36,373 nt of DNA from Halalkalibacter akibai JCM 9157. Lineage in GTDB: Bacteria > Bacillota > Bacilli > Bacillales > Bacillaceae_D. Below, in pieces: positions 1 to 8,808 of the stretch (the first letter of the stretch is position 1; every line of letters starts with the position of its first letter). Made by a program: the position numbers and the translations under genes. Where the stretch lies: positions 1-36,373 of the forward strand of contig NZ_BAUV01000042.1 of NCBI RefSeq assembly GCF_000513135.1, written 5' to 3'. The notes beneath the pieces were generated by a model. That model made no database searches. It was not told the origin of the DNA and worked only from the letters and a program-made list of their open reading frames with translations.

Positions 1-75
1 TAGCCGAGGAGGCTCGGCACCTCCCCGCGGAAAGCGAGTGACTGGAGCGCAATGGAACGAACATGTGAAGGCAAC
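1..75. repeat. GC-rich dispersed-repeat-like intergenic element (truncated by window edge)
   Basis: This stretch is far richer in G and C than its surroundings. It contains a perfect 6-bp inverted repeat (GCCGAG at 3-8, CTCGGC at 13-18, loop GAGG), and a second CCTCC block at 21-25 could pair with the GAGG loop region. The segment CCGCGGAAAGCGAGTG followed by TGGAGCG and ATGGAACG is, from memory, a sequence that recurs in intergenic spaces of many Bacillaceae genomes. Its function is unknown. The left end is cut off by the window, and no second copy was seen inside the window. Confidence 0.45.
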
Positions 76-123
76 CCATTCTTAGCAACAATCTTTACGA
101 AATCAGTCTTTTATAAAGATCTC

Positions 124-170
124 TTAACACTATTAAGAAAATCTTAAGATTTACCCTTAGTAATTGTTAA
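124..170 (+). promoter_or_regulatory. Phased TTAA motifs and palindrome upstream of the response regulator
   Basis: TTAA motifs start at 124, 133, 144 and 167, with a TTAG at 157, so they recur every 9-13 bp. The third sits inside a perfect 14-bp palindrome, AAATCTTAAGATTT (139-152). OmpR-family regulators commonly bind direct repeats about one helical turn apart, so this may be an autoregulatory site. That role is inference. No convincing -35/-10 pair was identified. Confidence 0.3.
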
Positions 171-239
171 TATTTAATGGTTATGCTTACAGTAATCACA
201 AAAGACACTCAAAATAAGCTTGAAAGGAGGAGGAAGAAA

Positions 240-932
240 GTGAATTCATTTACTATTTTAGTCGTTGATGATGAAAAAGAAATTCGAGATGCGATTGATA
301 TTTATTTGAAAAACGAGGGTATCACTGTTTTAAAAGCAAAGGACGGTATAGAAGCCTTAGAAAAGCTTAATGAAGAGAAGGTTCATCTTATCTTACTCGA
401 TGTAATGATGCCTAGGCTTGATGGCATCACAACCACGTTTAAAATAAGAGAGCAAAAAAATATACCCATTATCATTCTAAGTGCAAAAAGTGAGGACACA
501 GATAAAATCTTAGGGTTACAGGTAGGTGCTGATGATTATGTAACCAAACCTTTTAACCCGCTCGAATTGATTGCTAGGGTGAAATCTCAATTGAGAAGAT
601 ATGTCAACCTTGGTACATATGAAGGAGCCAATCAATTAATCAATTTAAATGGACTTACGCTTGACCAAGAATCAAAAGAAGTGACAGCACATGGCGAAGT
701 AGTTAAGTTAACACCGATAGAATATAAAATTGTTGAATTATTAATGAAATATCCGGGTCGTGTGTTTTCTATTAACGATATTTATGAACGCGTTTGGAAT
801 GAGCCTAGTTACAATGCCGAAAATACAGTGGCTGTTCATATTAGGAAAATTCGTGAAAAAATTGAAATTGATCCGAAAAATCCAAGATATTTAAAGGTGG
901 TATGGGGAGTTGGATACAAAATGGAAAAATAG
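240..932 (+). CDS. OmpR/PhoB-family response regulator
   Basis: A 230-residue two-component response regulator that should bind DNA as a transcription factor after phosphorylation by the kinase encoded next. The receiver domain spans residues 4-118, with the acidic pair D10-D11, phosphoacceptor D54 (in LILLDVMMP) and conserved K103 (in YVTKPF). A winged-helix DNA-binding domain fills roughly residues 130-230, ending in the typical VWGVGYKME. The GTG at 240 is chosen because AAAGGAGG (223-230) sits 9 nt upstream; an in-frame ATG at 177 would add 21 residues not typical of the family and has no such site. The gene overlaps the kinase gene by 23 bp, so the pair is translationally linked. The target genes and stimulus are unknown. 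The neighbouring repeated TTAA motifs suggest autoregulation. Confidence 0.93.
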   Translation: MNSFTILVVDDEKEIRDAIDIYLKNEGITVLKAKDGIEALEKLNEEKVHLILLDVMMPRLDGITTTFKIREQKNIPIIILSAKSEDTDKILGLQVGADDYVTKPFNPLELIARVKSQLRRYVNLGTYEGANQLINLNGLTLDQESKEVTAHGEVVKLTPIEYKIVELLMKYPGRVFSINDIYERVWNEPSYNAENTVAVHIRKIREKIEIDPKNPRYLKVVWGVGYKMEK

Positions 933-3129
933 TTTGAGAGTAGTTGGTTGGTTTGTTTTACTTACTTTTGGGTTAAGTGGAGTCTTAACCGCTGTTTCTC
1001 ATGGTCCTTACTATATGTTTAATTATTTCAAAACGTCAGAGTATGAGTATGAATTAGAGAATTTTATTGGAAAACTAAGTATTTATGAATTAAATCAACT
1101 GCCGATAGAAGAAGTAAAGGCTTTAATTAAAGTTAGTGATGAGGAAATTCATGAGCATCGTTATCGCCACGGTGATCTTTCAGAACAGATTGCTAGTATA
1201 CAAGATCAATATGAATATCGAATCGAAGAAGCAACAGCAAATGACAATCAAACCGTTGCAGATGCGCTGATTGCAGAGAGAGATAAAAAGATAGAAGATA
1301 TTTCGAATAATTTTTCGAGCGATGAGTATGTGCGGGACAAAGTGTATAAAGAAAAAGAGAAAATAATTGATGAGTATTATCAAGAATTAGAAAGAAATCA
1401 AGCGGAATTTAATCAACTGAAATCTAGTTTTCGCTATTATTTAAGGGATGTTGAATCAGGTGAAGTGTTTACAAATGTTAAGTTGGAACAAGGAGAAATA
1501 AATAATCTCTTTAATAAAAGGGACATGTATGACATTCGTCAGTATCCTTCTTCTAGTCAAGGCCATCTTTTTACTCAACATTTTGGGACACCAGGTGTTT
1601 ATTACGATGTTGAGATAATAGATCAAGTAGTCAATCAAAACCGTCAGTTTGAAGGGAAAATTGCAGTACCGAAATCACTTCAACGTAATAGCTTTATTAT
1701 CGCAAGCTTGGAAAGCTACCAAAAGAGAAAGGTTTATTATGCTACTCTAGCCATAATAGGAATTCTTTCCTTGTTAGCTGCTTTCTATCTCTATAAAAGA
1801 AAAAGAATTTTACAAGTTAACGATTTTACATGGTTTAAAAGTTACTATGATCGTTTACCCATTGATGTACAAATCTTTTTCTTTGGATTTTTTGCGCTAG
1901 CAGCCTTGTTTAGTGTCACGCAGTTAACCGGGCTTCCGTATAATTTGATGAATCAATTGTATCCTTTTTTAAAAGGCTTAGTTAAGCATCTATTCATTAC
2001 AACCATATTTGTCTCAGGAACAATTATTCAAGCAATACTGCTTAAAGATATCGTGAAGAGACCGTCTGTTTTCAAAGAGCAGTGGAAGGATGCTTTATTG
2101 TATAAAGGTTGGATAACGATACAAGAAGCTTTTGTAAATAGAAGATTGGGGACAAAGGTTCTTCTTTTGTTGGGCATTGTATTTGGATTCGGCTTGGCTT
2201 TTGCTGTTGTTTTTTTCGAACCGTTTCTGATTGTGCCATATATGCTAGGATTTATTGTTGTTGGTCTGCCGATCATGTACATTCTTTTTAAAAGAATCGG
2301 ATATTTAAATCGGATTATTGAACACTCAGAACACCTTGCCAATGGTCGTCTTGATGTTGAGTTGCCAGAGAAAGGAAGGTCTGTCCTTGCCCAACTAGCT
2401 CGTAATATAAACACATTAAAATCGGGTGTGAAAATATCACAAAAAGAACAAGCGAAAAGTGAACGATTAAAAACAGAGTTAATCTCAAATGTCAGTCACG
2501 ATTTACGTACACCATTGACGTCAATCATTACGTATACAGAGTTACTAAAGTCAACTGATATCACAGAAGAAGATCGCACTTCTTACATTGAAATTATTGA
2601 CCGTAAGTCAAAACGTTTAAAAGTTTTAATTGATGATTTATTTGAAGCGTCAAAAATGGCTAGTGGAAATATTGAATTATTAAAAGAAAAGGTTGACCTC
2701 GTCCAGTTGCTTCAGCAGGCGCTTGCTGAGTATAACGAGTCAATAAAAGAATCGAGTCTGCAATTTAGAGTCCAGGCACCAGAAACACCAATTTATGCAA
2801 ATGTTGATGGTCAAAAAATGTGGAGAGTATTTGAAAATTTAATTGGGAATATCCTCCTTTATTCTTTAGATCAAACGCGAGTGTATATATCAGCTGAAGT
2901 GAAGAATAACGCAGCGCTTATCACGTTTAAAAATGTGACTAAGTATGAATTAGGTGATAGTGTCGACGAGTTATTTGAACGTTTTAAACGAGGTGATACC
3001 TCACGACACACCGAAGGATCAGGTCTTGGTCTAGCAATAGCAAAGTCTATTGTTGATTTGCATGGTGGCCAATTAGATATTGAAGTAGATGGTGATTTAT
3101 TTAAAGTGATTGTAGCAATCGAATTATAA
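910..3129 (+). CDS. Multi-membrane sensor histidine kinase
   Basis: A 739-residue histidine kinase, partner of the overlapping response regulator. A first membrane segment (about 10-32) is followed by roughly 240 extracytoplasmic residues. Residues 85-170 of that part are charged and helix-prone, like a coiled coil. Five more membrane segments lie near 275-295, 318-338, 357-378, 415-436 and 440-460. A HAMP-like stretch comes next, then a HisKA domain with phosphoacceptor H530 in VSHDLRTPLTS, and an HATPase domain with N box near 637 (ENLIGN) and G box near 702 (GSGLGLAIAKS). The start is TTG at 910, with AAAGGTGG (893-900) 9 nt upstream inside the regulator gene. This layout, one large external domain plus a bundle of five further helices, is larger than a plain two-helix sensor. 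The ligand cannot be told from sequence. Confidence 0.9.
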   Translation: MDTKWKNSLRVVGWFVLLTFGLSGVLTAVSHGPYYMFNYFKTSEYEYELENFIGKLSIYELNQLPIEEVKALIKVSDEEIHEHRYRHGDLSEQIASIQDQYEYRIEEATANDNQTVADALIAERDKKIEDISNNFSSDEYVRDKVYKEKEKIIDEYYQELERNQAEFNQLKSSFRYYLRDVESGEVFTNVKLEQGEINNLFNKRDMYDIRQYPSSSQGHLFTQHFGTPGVYYDVEIIDQVVNQNRQFEGKIAVPKSLQRNSFIIASLESYQKRKVYYATLAIIGILSLLAAFYLYKRKRILQVNDFTWFKSYYDRLPIDVQIFFFGFFALAALFSVTQLTGLPYNLMNQLYPFLKGLVKHLFITTIFVSGTIIQAILLKDIVKRPSVFKEQWKDALLYKGWITIQEAFVNRRLGTKVLLLLGIVFGFGLAFAVVFFEPFLIVPYMLGFIVVGLPIMYILFKRIGYLNRIIEHSEHLANGRLDVELPEKGRSVLAQLARNINTLKSGVKISQKEQAKSERLKTELISNVSHDLRTPLTSIITYTELLKSTDITEEDRTSYIEIIDRKSKRLKVLIDDLFEASKMASGNIELLKEKVDLVQLLQQALAEYNESIKESSLQFRVQAPETPIYANVDGQKMWRVFENLIGNILLYSLDQTRVYISAEVKNNAALITFKNVTKYELGDSVDELFERFKRGDTSRHTEGSGLGLAIAKSIVDLHGGQLDIEVDGDLFKVIVAIEL

Positions 3130-3137
3130 TCATATGT

Positions 3138-3172
3138 AGAGATGAAAACCAGTTGGGGTTCATCTCTTTTTC
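3138..3172 (+). terminator. Intrinsic terminator after the two-component operon
   Basis: AGAGATGAA (3138-3146) pairs with TTCATCTCT (3159-3167), followed by a T-rich run. It ends the response regulator-kinase operon and lies just before the ribosome binding site of the DUF421 gene. Confidence 0.8.
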
Positions 3173-3243
3173 ATTTTCACTTTGAATTGAATGTACATAA
3201 ACAGGGAATATTACCCTTAGAAAAAAAGAAGGTGGTAAGTAAA

Positions 3244-3945
3244 ATGACCGTTACTGAAATTTTAATTCGCGCAACCATTGGTTTTGTCGTTCTTTATATT
3301 CTATGCCGCTTGTTAAATAAGAAATTAATTGCGCAAATGACTTTCTTCGATTTCGTTGCTGGGATTACGATAGGGTCGATAGTGGCGAGTTCAATGATAA
3401 TGAAAGATGTTCCAATTTGGATCAGTATGATCGGGTTAATTACGTTTTGCTTTTACACGTTTGTATCTAGCATTATTGCATTAAAAAGTATGAGAGGTCG
3501 GAAAATCTTAGAGGATGAAGAGACGTATCTTATTCAGAATGGCCAAATACTTGAAGAGGGCTTGAAGAAAGTAAGAATGACGATGGATTCTTTACTTGTT
3601 AATCTAAGAAAGAAAGGTTTCTTTTATGTGGATCAAGTAGAAACAGCCATCATGGAGACGGACGGTACTGTAACTGTTTTAGCTAAACCAGCCTTTCTCC
3701 CGGCGATGCAAAAAGACGTATTAAATATCCAAGCTAGTCGCGGATTAGCACAGGCGTTCATTATTGATGGGAAAATCCTACACCAAAGTCTAAAAATTTT
3801 AGGAAAAGATGAAGGGTGGATAAGAGACCTGTTAATCGAATACAACATACCTAAGCTCCATGATGTTTTTTTTGCTCAAATAGATGAGTTGGGGACTATT
3901 TATATTGATCTCCGTGATGATTATATACCAAAACAATTCAACTAA
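3244..3945 (+). CDS. DUF421 (YetF-family) membrane protein
   Basis: A 233-residue protein of the DUF421/YetF family. The N-terminal third holds membrane helices at about residues 6-24, 37-55 and 58-80. The cytoplasmic remainder carries the family's repeated YetF fold, with motifs such as LIQNGQILEEGL (about 96-107) and LRKKGFFYVDQVETAIMETDG, and it ends in a second small alpha/beta repeat. The ATG at 3244 is chosen for AAGGTGG ending 8 nt upstream; the open frame extends 34 codons further up, but those run through the preceding terminator. The biochemical function of the family is not established. Some YetF-type proteins are linked to spore membrane properties in Bacillus, and this window is rich in sporulation genes, but nothing here ties it to them. 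It appears monocistronic. Confidence 0.85.
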   Translation: MTVTEILIRATIGFVVLYILCRLLNKKLIAQMTFFDFVAGITIGSIVASSMIMKDVPIWISMIGLITFCFYTFVSSIIALKSMRGRKILEDEETYLIQNGQILEEGLKKVRMTMDSLLVNLRKKGFFYVDQVETAIMETDGTVTVLAKPAFLPAMQKDVLNIQASRGLAQAFIIDGKILHQSLKILGKDEGWIRDLLIEYNIPKLHDVFFAQIDELGTIYIDLRDDYIPKQFN

Positions 3946-3952
3946 AAACAAA

Positions 3953-3979
3953 AAAGCAGCCAATCAATATGGCTGCTTT
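3953..3979. terminator. Bidirectional terminator
   Basis: AAAGCAGCCA (3953-3962) and TGGCTGCTTT (3970-3979) form a perfect 10-bp stem with a 7-nt loop. It is flanked by A-rich sequence on the left and T-rich sequence on the right, so it can stop transcription from both the DUF421 gene and the convergent dehydrogenase gene. Confidence 0.85.
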
Positions 3980-3995
3980 AATTTTCTAGTCTAAA

Positions 3996-4958
3996 TTAAT
4001 ATCCTTTCTGGTAATCAACTAAGTTAACGCTTAAAGGCTCAGCTGCTAAATAATTCTTTAGATTAGGAATGAAAATATTTTCAATGACACGCTGATCGTA
4101 AAATTGAGTTGAACCAGATGTGTGAGGAGTGACAATGACTTGTTCCATTTCCCATAGCGGACTTTCTTCCGGAAGAGGCTCAGTTGCAAAAACATCTAAT
4201 CCAGCACCAGCTATTTCTTTCTGTTGAAGCGCTGAGATTAAATCGGATTCTATGACTATTTCACCTCGGCCAATATTAATAAAAAAAGCTGATGACTTCA
4301 TGGCTTGAAATTGTTTTGAGCCAAATAAATGATGTGTTTCATCCGTGAGAGGTAGTGTAACGACAACATAATCACATCTAGATAAAATGTGGTCTAGTTG
4401 ATTAACCGTATGCATTTCATCTACATATTTTGTTTGTTTCCCTGAATGACGGATTCCAAGAACATTCATCCCAAAAGCTTTTGCAATTTTAGCTGTTTCT
4501 TGGCCGATGGCTCCAACTCCAATAATTCCAATTGTTTTATTATGAATTTCTAGGTTCATATTTGCGTGATGCCATGTTTTGGTTTGTTGATTTCTAACAT
4601 ATGTATGAATTTTTCTTGTTAAACCTAACATTAAGGCGAAAATGGTCTCAGAAATAGGAAAAGCATGAACTCCATTTGCACTTGTTAGTTGGATAGATTT
4701 GTCTTCTAATTCTTGCAATGGAAGAGAATTAATACCGGCTGACCACGTTTGAAGCCATTTTAGCTTAGAATTTTTTTGTTGAAGTAGTGTACTCATTTCT
4801 TTTTTCCAACCAGCAATGATCTCAGCCTCAGACAAATCTTTTTCCCAATTAGAACGATCCCGCCCGGTGATAATTTCCCAATCCGGTATAACCTCATGAA
4901 TTTTATTTGTTAACTGTACATTAATATCTTGGGTAACAATTAGCTTTCGTTTTGCCAT
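3996..4958 (-). CDS. D-2-hydroxyacid dehydrogenase (NAD-dependent)
   Basis: A 320-residue member of the D-isomer-specific 2-hydroxyacid dehydrogenase family, which interconverts 2-keto and D-2-hydroxy acids with NAD(P)H in the cytoplasm. The Rossmann motif GVGAIG is at 147-152 (IIGVGAIGQETA). The family's catalytic trio appears as R231 (NIGRGE), E260 (ATEPLPEESPLW) and H279 (VTPHTSG). Length is normal for the family. The ATG start is preceded by AAAGGAAGGATC at good spacing. It is monocistronic, facing the DUF421 gene. The substrate is not predictable: glyoxylate/hydroxypyruvate-type or phosphoglycerate-like substrates are all possible. It lacks the C-terminal ACT domain of many SerA enzymes, so it is unlikely to be the main serine-pathway enzyme. 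Confidence 0.88.
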   Translation of the reverse strand: MAKRKLIVTQDINVQLTNKIHEVIPDWEIITGRDRSNWEKDLSEAEIIAGWKKEMSTLLQQKNSKLKWLQTWSAGINSLPLQELEDKSIQLTSANGVHAFPISETIFALMLGLTRKIHTYVRNQQTKTWHHANMNLEIHNKTIGIIGVGAIGQETAKIAKAFGMNVLGIRHSGKQTKYVDEMHTVNQLDHILSRCDYVVVTLPLTDETHHLFGSKQFQAMKSSAFFINIGRGEIVIESDLISALQQKEIAGAGLDVFATEPLPEESPLWEMEQVIVTPHTSGSTQFYDQRVIENIFIPNLKNYLAAEPLSVNLVDYQKGY

Positions 4959-5067
4959 AATTGATCCTTCCTTTCAAAAGGTTTCTAGTTAATTAAGTTT
5001 TTCATATTTCTATTCATTTTACAATTATTTTCCGTTTACAAACTTAAAACAAATAAAATAGTAAATG

Positions 5068-5083
5068 TCCGTCTTAAGACGGA
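5068..5083. promoter_or_regulatory. 16-bp perfect palindrome upstream of the RND exporter gene
   Basis: TCCGTCTTAAGACGGA is a perfect palindrome in the 238-bp gap between the dehydrogenase and the exporter gene, about 115 bp before the exporter start. It could be an operator for a dimeric regulator of the exporter. There is no long T run directly after it, so a terminator is less likely. No regulator gene is adjacent. Confidence 0.4.
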
Positions 5084-5196
5084 GGGAGTTTCCACCTCAA
5101 AGCCGAATCTTTACTACGGAACTTCTTGTATAGTTTTCCTATGATTGAATATATTGGAAAAGGATTTAAGAATGATCATAGCTTGGAGGATGAGGA

Positions 5197-8100
5197 ATGG
5201 AACAATTAAGGTTTTTATTGAAAAGAAAATTAGTGGTCGGATTGATGGTCTTGTTTATTGTTTTTATTGGTCTTTTTACTACAACAAAGCTCGATCAAGA
5301 ACTGATGCCACCTATCACTTTTGATGGTGCAATGGTTCAAGTCGATGCTGGTGAAATGACAACGCTAGATATTGAAAATACGATCACTAAGCCAATTGAA
5401 CAAGCTATTCAGTCTATTGATGGAATAAAATCAATAACATCTTCTTCTTCTATAGGAAGCAGTGCATTTACAATTCAAATAGAGGAAGGTAGAGGGGAAG
5501 AAGTTACAAAGAACATAGAGTCCACTTTAAATGGTATAAAAACGCAATTGCCTGATTTACGAACGCTCACTGTTATTCCATTCTCTACTACGGGGTCCTA
5601 TGAATTTTTTATGGATATATCTAATGGAAATATGAATGATATGACTAGTTTCGCTAAGAACACGTTAAAACCAAGGCTCGAATCATTAGCGGAAGTGAGC
5701 AAAGTAGATTTAGTTGGGCTTGAAGAAAAAGAAATGGTTATTGAGTTAAGGTATGATAAAATTCAAGAATTTGGAATAGATGTTAATCAAGTTATAAGTG
5801 CGATTCAGCAAGCGGATCAAGATATAGCAATTGGTGTTTTGTCTGACGAAGTTAATGAACCAACAATTAGGTGGAACACATCCATTCGCTCTAAACCTGA
5901 TTTAGAAAATATCGCGATAGCTACTTTAAATGGACCACAAAAGATAAGTGATTTTGCTGTTGTGAAAGAAAAAGTTAGTGATCACTCAACCGGTGTATGG
6001 AAAAATGGCGATCAGGATTTTATCTTTGTTCAAATATCTCGTGTACCAGATGTGACACAAGTAGCCATGGCAAAAGCAATTAGATCTGAAATTCAAGCAA
6101 TTAAAGATGAAGGGTTAGTCACTCAATTTGAGTTGGAAGAGGTTGTTGCCCAAGCCGATTATGTGAGTGATGCGATCGAAGGAGTTTCTAAAAATGTCCT
6201 GATTGGTGGTGTTCTTGCTCTTGTGTTTCTCCTATTATTCTTAAGGAATATTAGAGCAACAATTATTGTTGGACTATCAATACCGATTTCAATTTTATTA
6301 ACTTTTACGGTGATGTGGTATTTTGACTATAGTTTTAACATGCTTAGTTTAATAGGTCTTGGACTAGGGATTGGGATGATGGTAGATGCTTCCATAGTTA
6401 TCCTTGAGTCTATTTTCAGGAAAAAGGAACAAGGGATTGCCAATATAGAAGCAGTCATTCAAGGGACGAAAGAAGTAGCGACGGCTGTTATTGCCTCGAT
6501 GTTGACAACAATTGTCGTATTTGTTCCCATTGGCTTACTTGGTGGAGAAGCTGGGAAGTTTATGGTTATCTTATCTGTTGTTGTAATTATTACTCTTGTG
6601 AGTTCAGTGGTCGTATCTTTTTCAGTTATTCCTGCTTTATGTGATAATTTTTTGCGTATCAGTGCGAAAAAGGAAAAGCATAAACCAGAAAAAATTAGCT
6701 TTATTTATGGTTCATTTGTGCAATGGATGGGATTGAAAAAGCGCAATCGTTACAGCGTAATTTCTTTATTTATTATTATGTTTGTTAGCTCCTTATTCCT
6801 AGTATCGAAAATCCCGATGACTATTATGCCCGATGTTTTTAATCGTTATGCAGAAGTGATGATTCAGTTAGAGCCTGGTGTGACGCCTTCTGAAAGAAAT
6901 GAGATTGCTACAGCTATAAGCAAGCAACTTAAAGATGTTCCCGATGTGACTAACACCATTATTATGGATGACATTTCAGCAATGTACGCGATTATCAACA
7001 TGTCCAAAGCAGAAGAAGCGACACTTGACCAAATCGAAGTGAATGAGCTTATTTATTCTTCGCTAAGAGAGTTAGAGGATGAGTATCCAATTGTTAATGT
7101 GTTATCACCAATGGGAATGGGTGGCGGAGGAGTTGTCGCTCTTGAACTGAAAGGAGCGGAATTACCTGAGCTTCAAACACTATCTACAGAAGTGATGGAA
7201 CAGTTAGCAGAAGTAGAGGGATTAACAGGGATTACAGCAAGTTCCGAAAGGTTTTTAACAGAAAAACAAGTAATTTTAAAGGGAAACTCTATTGAAGAAG
7301 ATAATTTAATACCAACTCAACTTAAACAAATATTAGAGCTATGGTTCACTGCGCTACCCTTAGGCAACCTGATCACACCTGAAAATGAAATGCAGAGAAT
7401 GGTATTAACTGTCGATCAGAGCATAACAACCGAATCTCAATTATTAGGTGTTGAATGGACAACACCAACTGGAACGACTGAACAACTGTCTAAATATATC
7501 GACTTTAAGACAGTTGAAATTCCGGCTGAAATAACTCGTGTAGATGGAGAAAGATATATAACGGTCTCAGCGGAAATCCAGGGACGAGATTTAGGATCTG
7601 TGAATCGGGATATACAAAATATTTTAAATGACTTCAAGGCTCCGGAAGGTTATACAATCTCAATAAGCGGAGATTTAGAAGCCCAACAAGAAGCAATGAT
7701 GGAAATGATTATAATTGTCGGTATTGCTTTATTCTTAGTTTATTTTGTGATGGCTGTTCAATTCAATAGCTTAACACATCCACTAATTGTTATGTCGATT
7801 ATTCCGATGACCATTACAGGAGTTATCATTGGCTTGTTTGTTACTCAATTTGAATTAAGTATTATGTCTGGAATGGGGATCGTGATGTTAATAGGAATTG
7901 TACTAAATAATGCCATTCTCTTAATTGATCGAATCAATCAGTTAAGGAAATCTGACGTAGATGTAAACACGGCTGTGTCAGAAGCGGGGAGAACAAGGAT
8001 GAGACCGATATTAATGACTACACTAACAACGGTAGGAGGGATGTTGCCACTTGCATTAGCAACAGGTGTTGCAAGTAGTTATCAAGCTCCACTTGCAGTA

Positions 8101-8262
8101 GTTGTGATATCAGGGTTATTATTTGCAACGCTAATTACACTCATTTTAATTCCAGCCGTTTATTTGATGTTTGGAGATTTTTCCAATGCAATGAGTAAAA
8201 TGAAAAATAAAATAAGAAAAGGCAAAGGAATGGATCAAGTGAATTCTTCAGTCGATGTTTAA
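5197..8262 (+). CDS. RND-superfamily efflux transporter (SwrC/AcrB-like)
   Basis: A 1021-residue RND permease. The first membrane helix is at about 13-31, followed by a large extracytoplasmic porter domain. A bundle of helices starts near 334 (GGVLALVFLLLF) and contains GLGLGIGMMVDASIVILESI. The second half repeats this pattern: a helix near 520, a second porter domain, and a helix bundle from about 834 with GMGIVMLIGIVLNNAILLIDR. This tandem layout and length are normal for the hydrophobe/amphiphile efflux group. In B. subtilis the comparable protein SwrC (YerP) exports surfactin and supports swarming. The ATG at 5197 has GGAGG 7 nt upstream. No membrane-fusion or outer-membrane partner gene is present, as expected for a Gram-positive RND pump. 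The substrate is unknown. Confidence 0.9.
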   Translation: MEQLRFLLKRKLVVGLMVLFIVFIGLFTTTKLDQELMPPITFDGAMVQVDAGEMTTLDIENTITKPIEQAIQSIDGIKSITSSSSIGSSAFTIQIEEGRGEEVTKNIESTLNGIKTQLPDLRTLTVIPFSTTGSYEFFMDISNGNMNDMTSFAKNTLKPRLESLAEVSKVDLVGLEEKEMVIELRYDKIQEFGIDVNQVISAIQQADQDIAIGVLSDEVNEPTIRWNTSIRSKPDLENIAIATLNGPQKISDFAVVKEKVSDHSTGVWKNGDQDFIFVQISRVPDVTQVAMAKAIRSEIQAIKDEGLVTQFELEEVVAQADYVSDAIEGVSKNVLIGGVLALVFLLLFLRNIRATIIVGLSIPISILLTFTVMWYFDYSFNMLSLIGLGLGIGMMVDASIVILESIFRKKEQGIANIEAVIQGTKEVATAVIASMLTTIVVFVPIGLLGGEAGKFMVILSVVVIITLVSSVVVSFSVIPALCDNFLRISAKKEKHKPEKISFIYGSFVQWMGLKKRNRYSVISLFIIMFVSSLFLVSKIPMTIMPDVFNRYAEVMIQLEPGVTPSERNEIATAISKQLKDVPDVTNTIIMDDISAMYAIINMSKAEEATLDQIEVNELIYSSLRELEDEYPIVNVLSPMGMGGGGVVALELKGAELPELQTLSTEVMEQLAEVEGLTGITASSERFLTEKQVILKGNSIEEDNLIPTQLKQILELWFTALPLGNLITPENEMQRMVLTVDQSITTESQLLGVEWTTPTGTTEQLSKYIDFKTVEIPAEITRVDGERYITVSAEIQGRDLGSVNRDIQNILNDFKAPEGYTISISGDLEAQQEAMMEMIIIVGIALFLVYFVMAVQFNSLTHPLIVMSIIPMTITGVIIGLFVTQFELSIMSGMGIVMLIGIVLNNAILLIDRINQLRKSDVDVNTAVSEAGRTRMRPILMTTLTTVGGMLPLALATGVASSYQAPLAVVVISGLLFATLITLILIPAVYLMFGDFSNAMSKMKNKIRKGKGMDQVNSSVDV

Positions 8263-8337
8263 CAACTGAAACCTGAAGGTCTTTAAAATAAGTTAGTTAA
8301 CTTGTATGCTTATAAAAAAGGAAGGAGAGTGTAGCTT

Positions 8338-8721
8338 TTGTTAAATAAGATTCACCATGTAGCTATCATTTGCTCAGACTATCAGCGATCCAAGAGCTTT
8401 TATGTTGAAACTCTAGGGTTAAAAGTTATAAAGGAAACTTATAGAAAAGAAAGAAATTCATATAAGTTGGATTTACGCATTGGAGAAACAGAACAGATAG
8501 AACTTTTTTCTTTTCAAGGTACACCAGAACGACCAAGCTATCCGGAAGCAAGAGGATTACGACATTTAGCTTTTGAAGTTAATGATATTGATAGTGTAAA
8601 GAAGTCATTAGAAGATAAGGAAATTATCGTCGAACCCATTCGAGTAGATGAGTTGACAGGAAAAAAATATACTTTTTTTCAAGACCCTGATGGCCTTCCT
8701 CTAGAGCTTTACGAGTCATAG
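8338..8721 (+). CDS. VOC-family (glyoxalase I-like) metalloprotein
   Basis: A 127-residue protein of the vicinal oxygen chelate superfamily, built of two beta-alpha-beta-beta-beta modules. All four expected metal ligands are visible: H7 (KIHHVAI), E55 (QIELFSF), H76 (LRHLAFEV) and E123 (LPLELYES). The shape resembles small glyoxalase-like proteins of Bacillus such as YwbC. The reaction could be methylglyoxal detoxification with a thiol cofactor, but the substrate is not established. The start is TTG at 8338, with AAGGAGAG (8322-8329) 8 nt upstream. It lies 75 bp after the exporter gene with no convincing terminator between, so read-through is possible. Confidence 0.85.
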   Translation: MLNKIHHVAIICSDYQRSKSFYVETLGLKVIKETYRKERNSYKLDLRIGETEQIELFSFQGTPERPSYPEARGLRHLAFEVNDIDSVKKSLEDKEIIVEPIRVDELTGKKYTFFQDPDGLPLELYES

Positions 8722-8744
8722 GAAATCTTTACCACTAAGAAATT

Positions 8745-8774
8745 TGTATATGTTTCTGTAAATCTCACACAATA
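8745..8774 (+). promoter_or_regulatory. Candidate sigma-G promoter of the SASP gene
   Basis: TGTATA (8745-8750) and CACAATA (8768-8774) are separated by 17 bp. This resembles the forespore sigma-G consensus (TGAATA and CATACTA). It lies 35 bp before the start codon of a small acid-soluble spore protein gene, the classic sigma-G target. The match is by eye. Confidence 0.55.
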
Positions 8775-8808
8775 GTTATTGAATACGAACAAAGCGAGGT
8801 GAACAGAA

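Noticed and set aside
2028-2414. Minus-strand frame of 128 codons inside the kinase gene
   Set aside because: Antisense to a conserved membrane region; composition is that of a shadow frame.
5068-5083. Terminator between the dehydrogenase and the RND gene
   Set aside because: The palindrome has no loop and no following T run, and the two genes are transcribed divergently, so a terminator is not expected.
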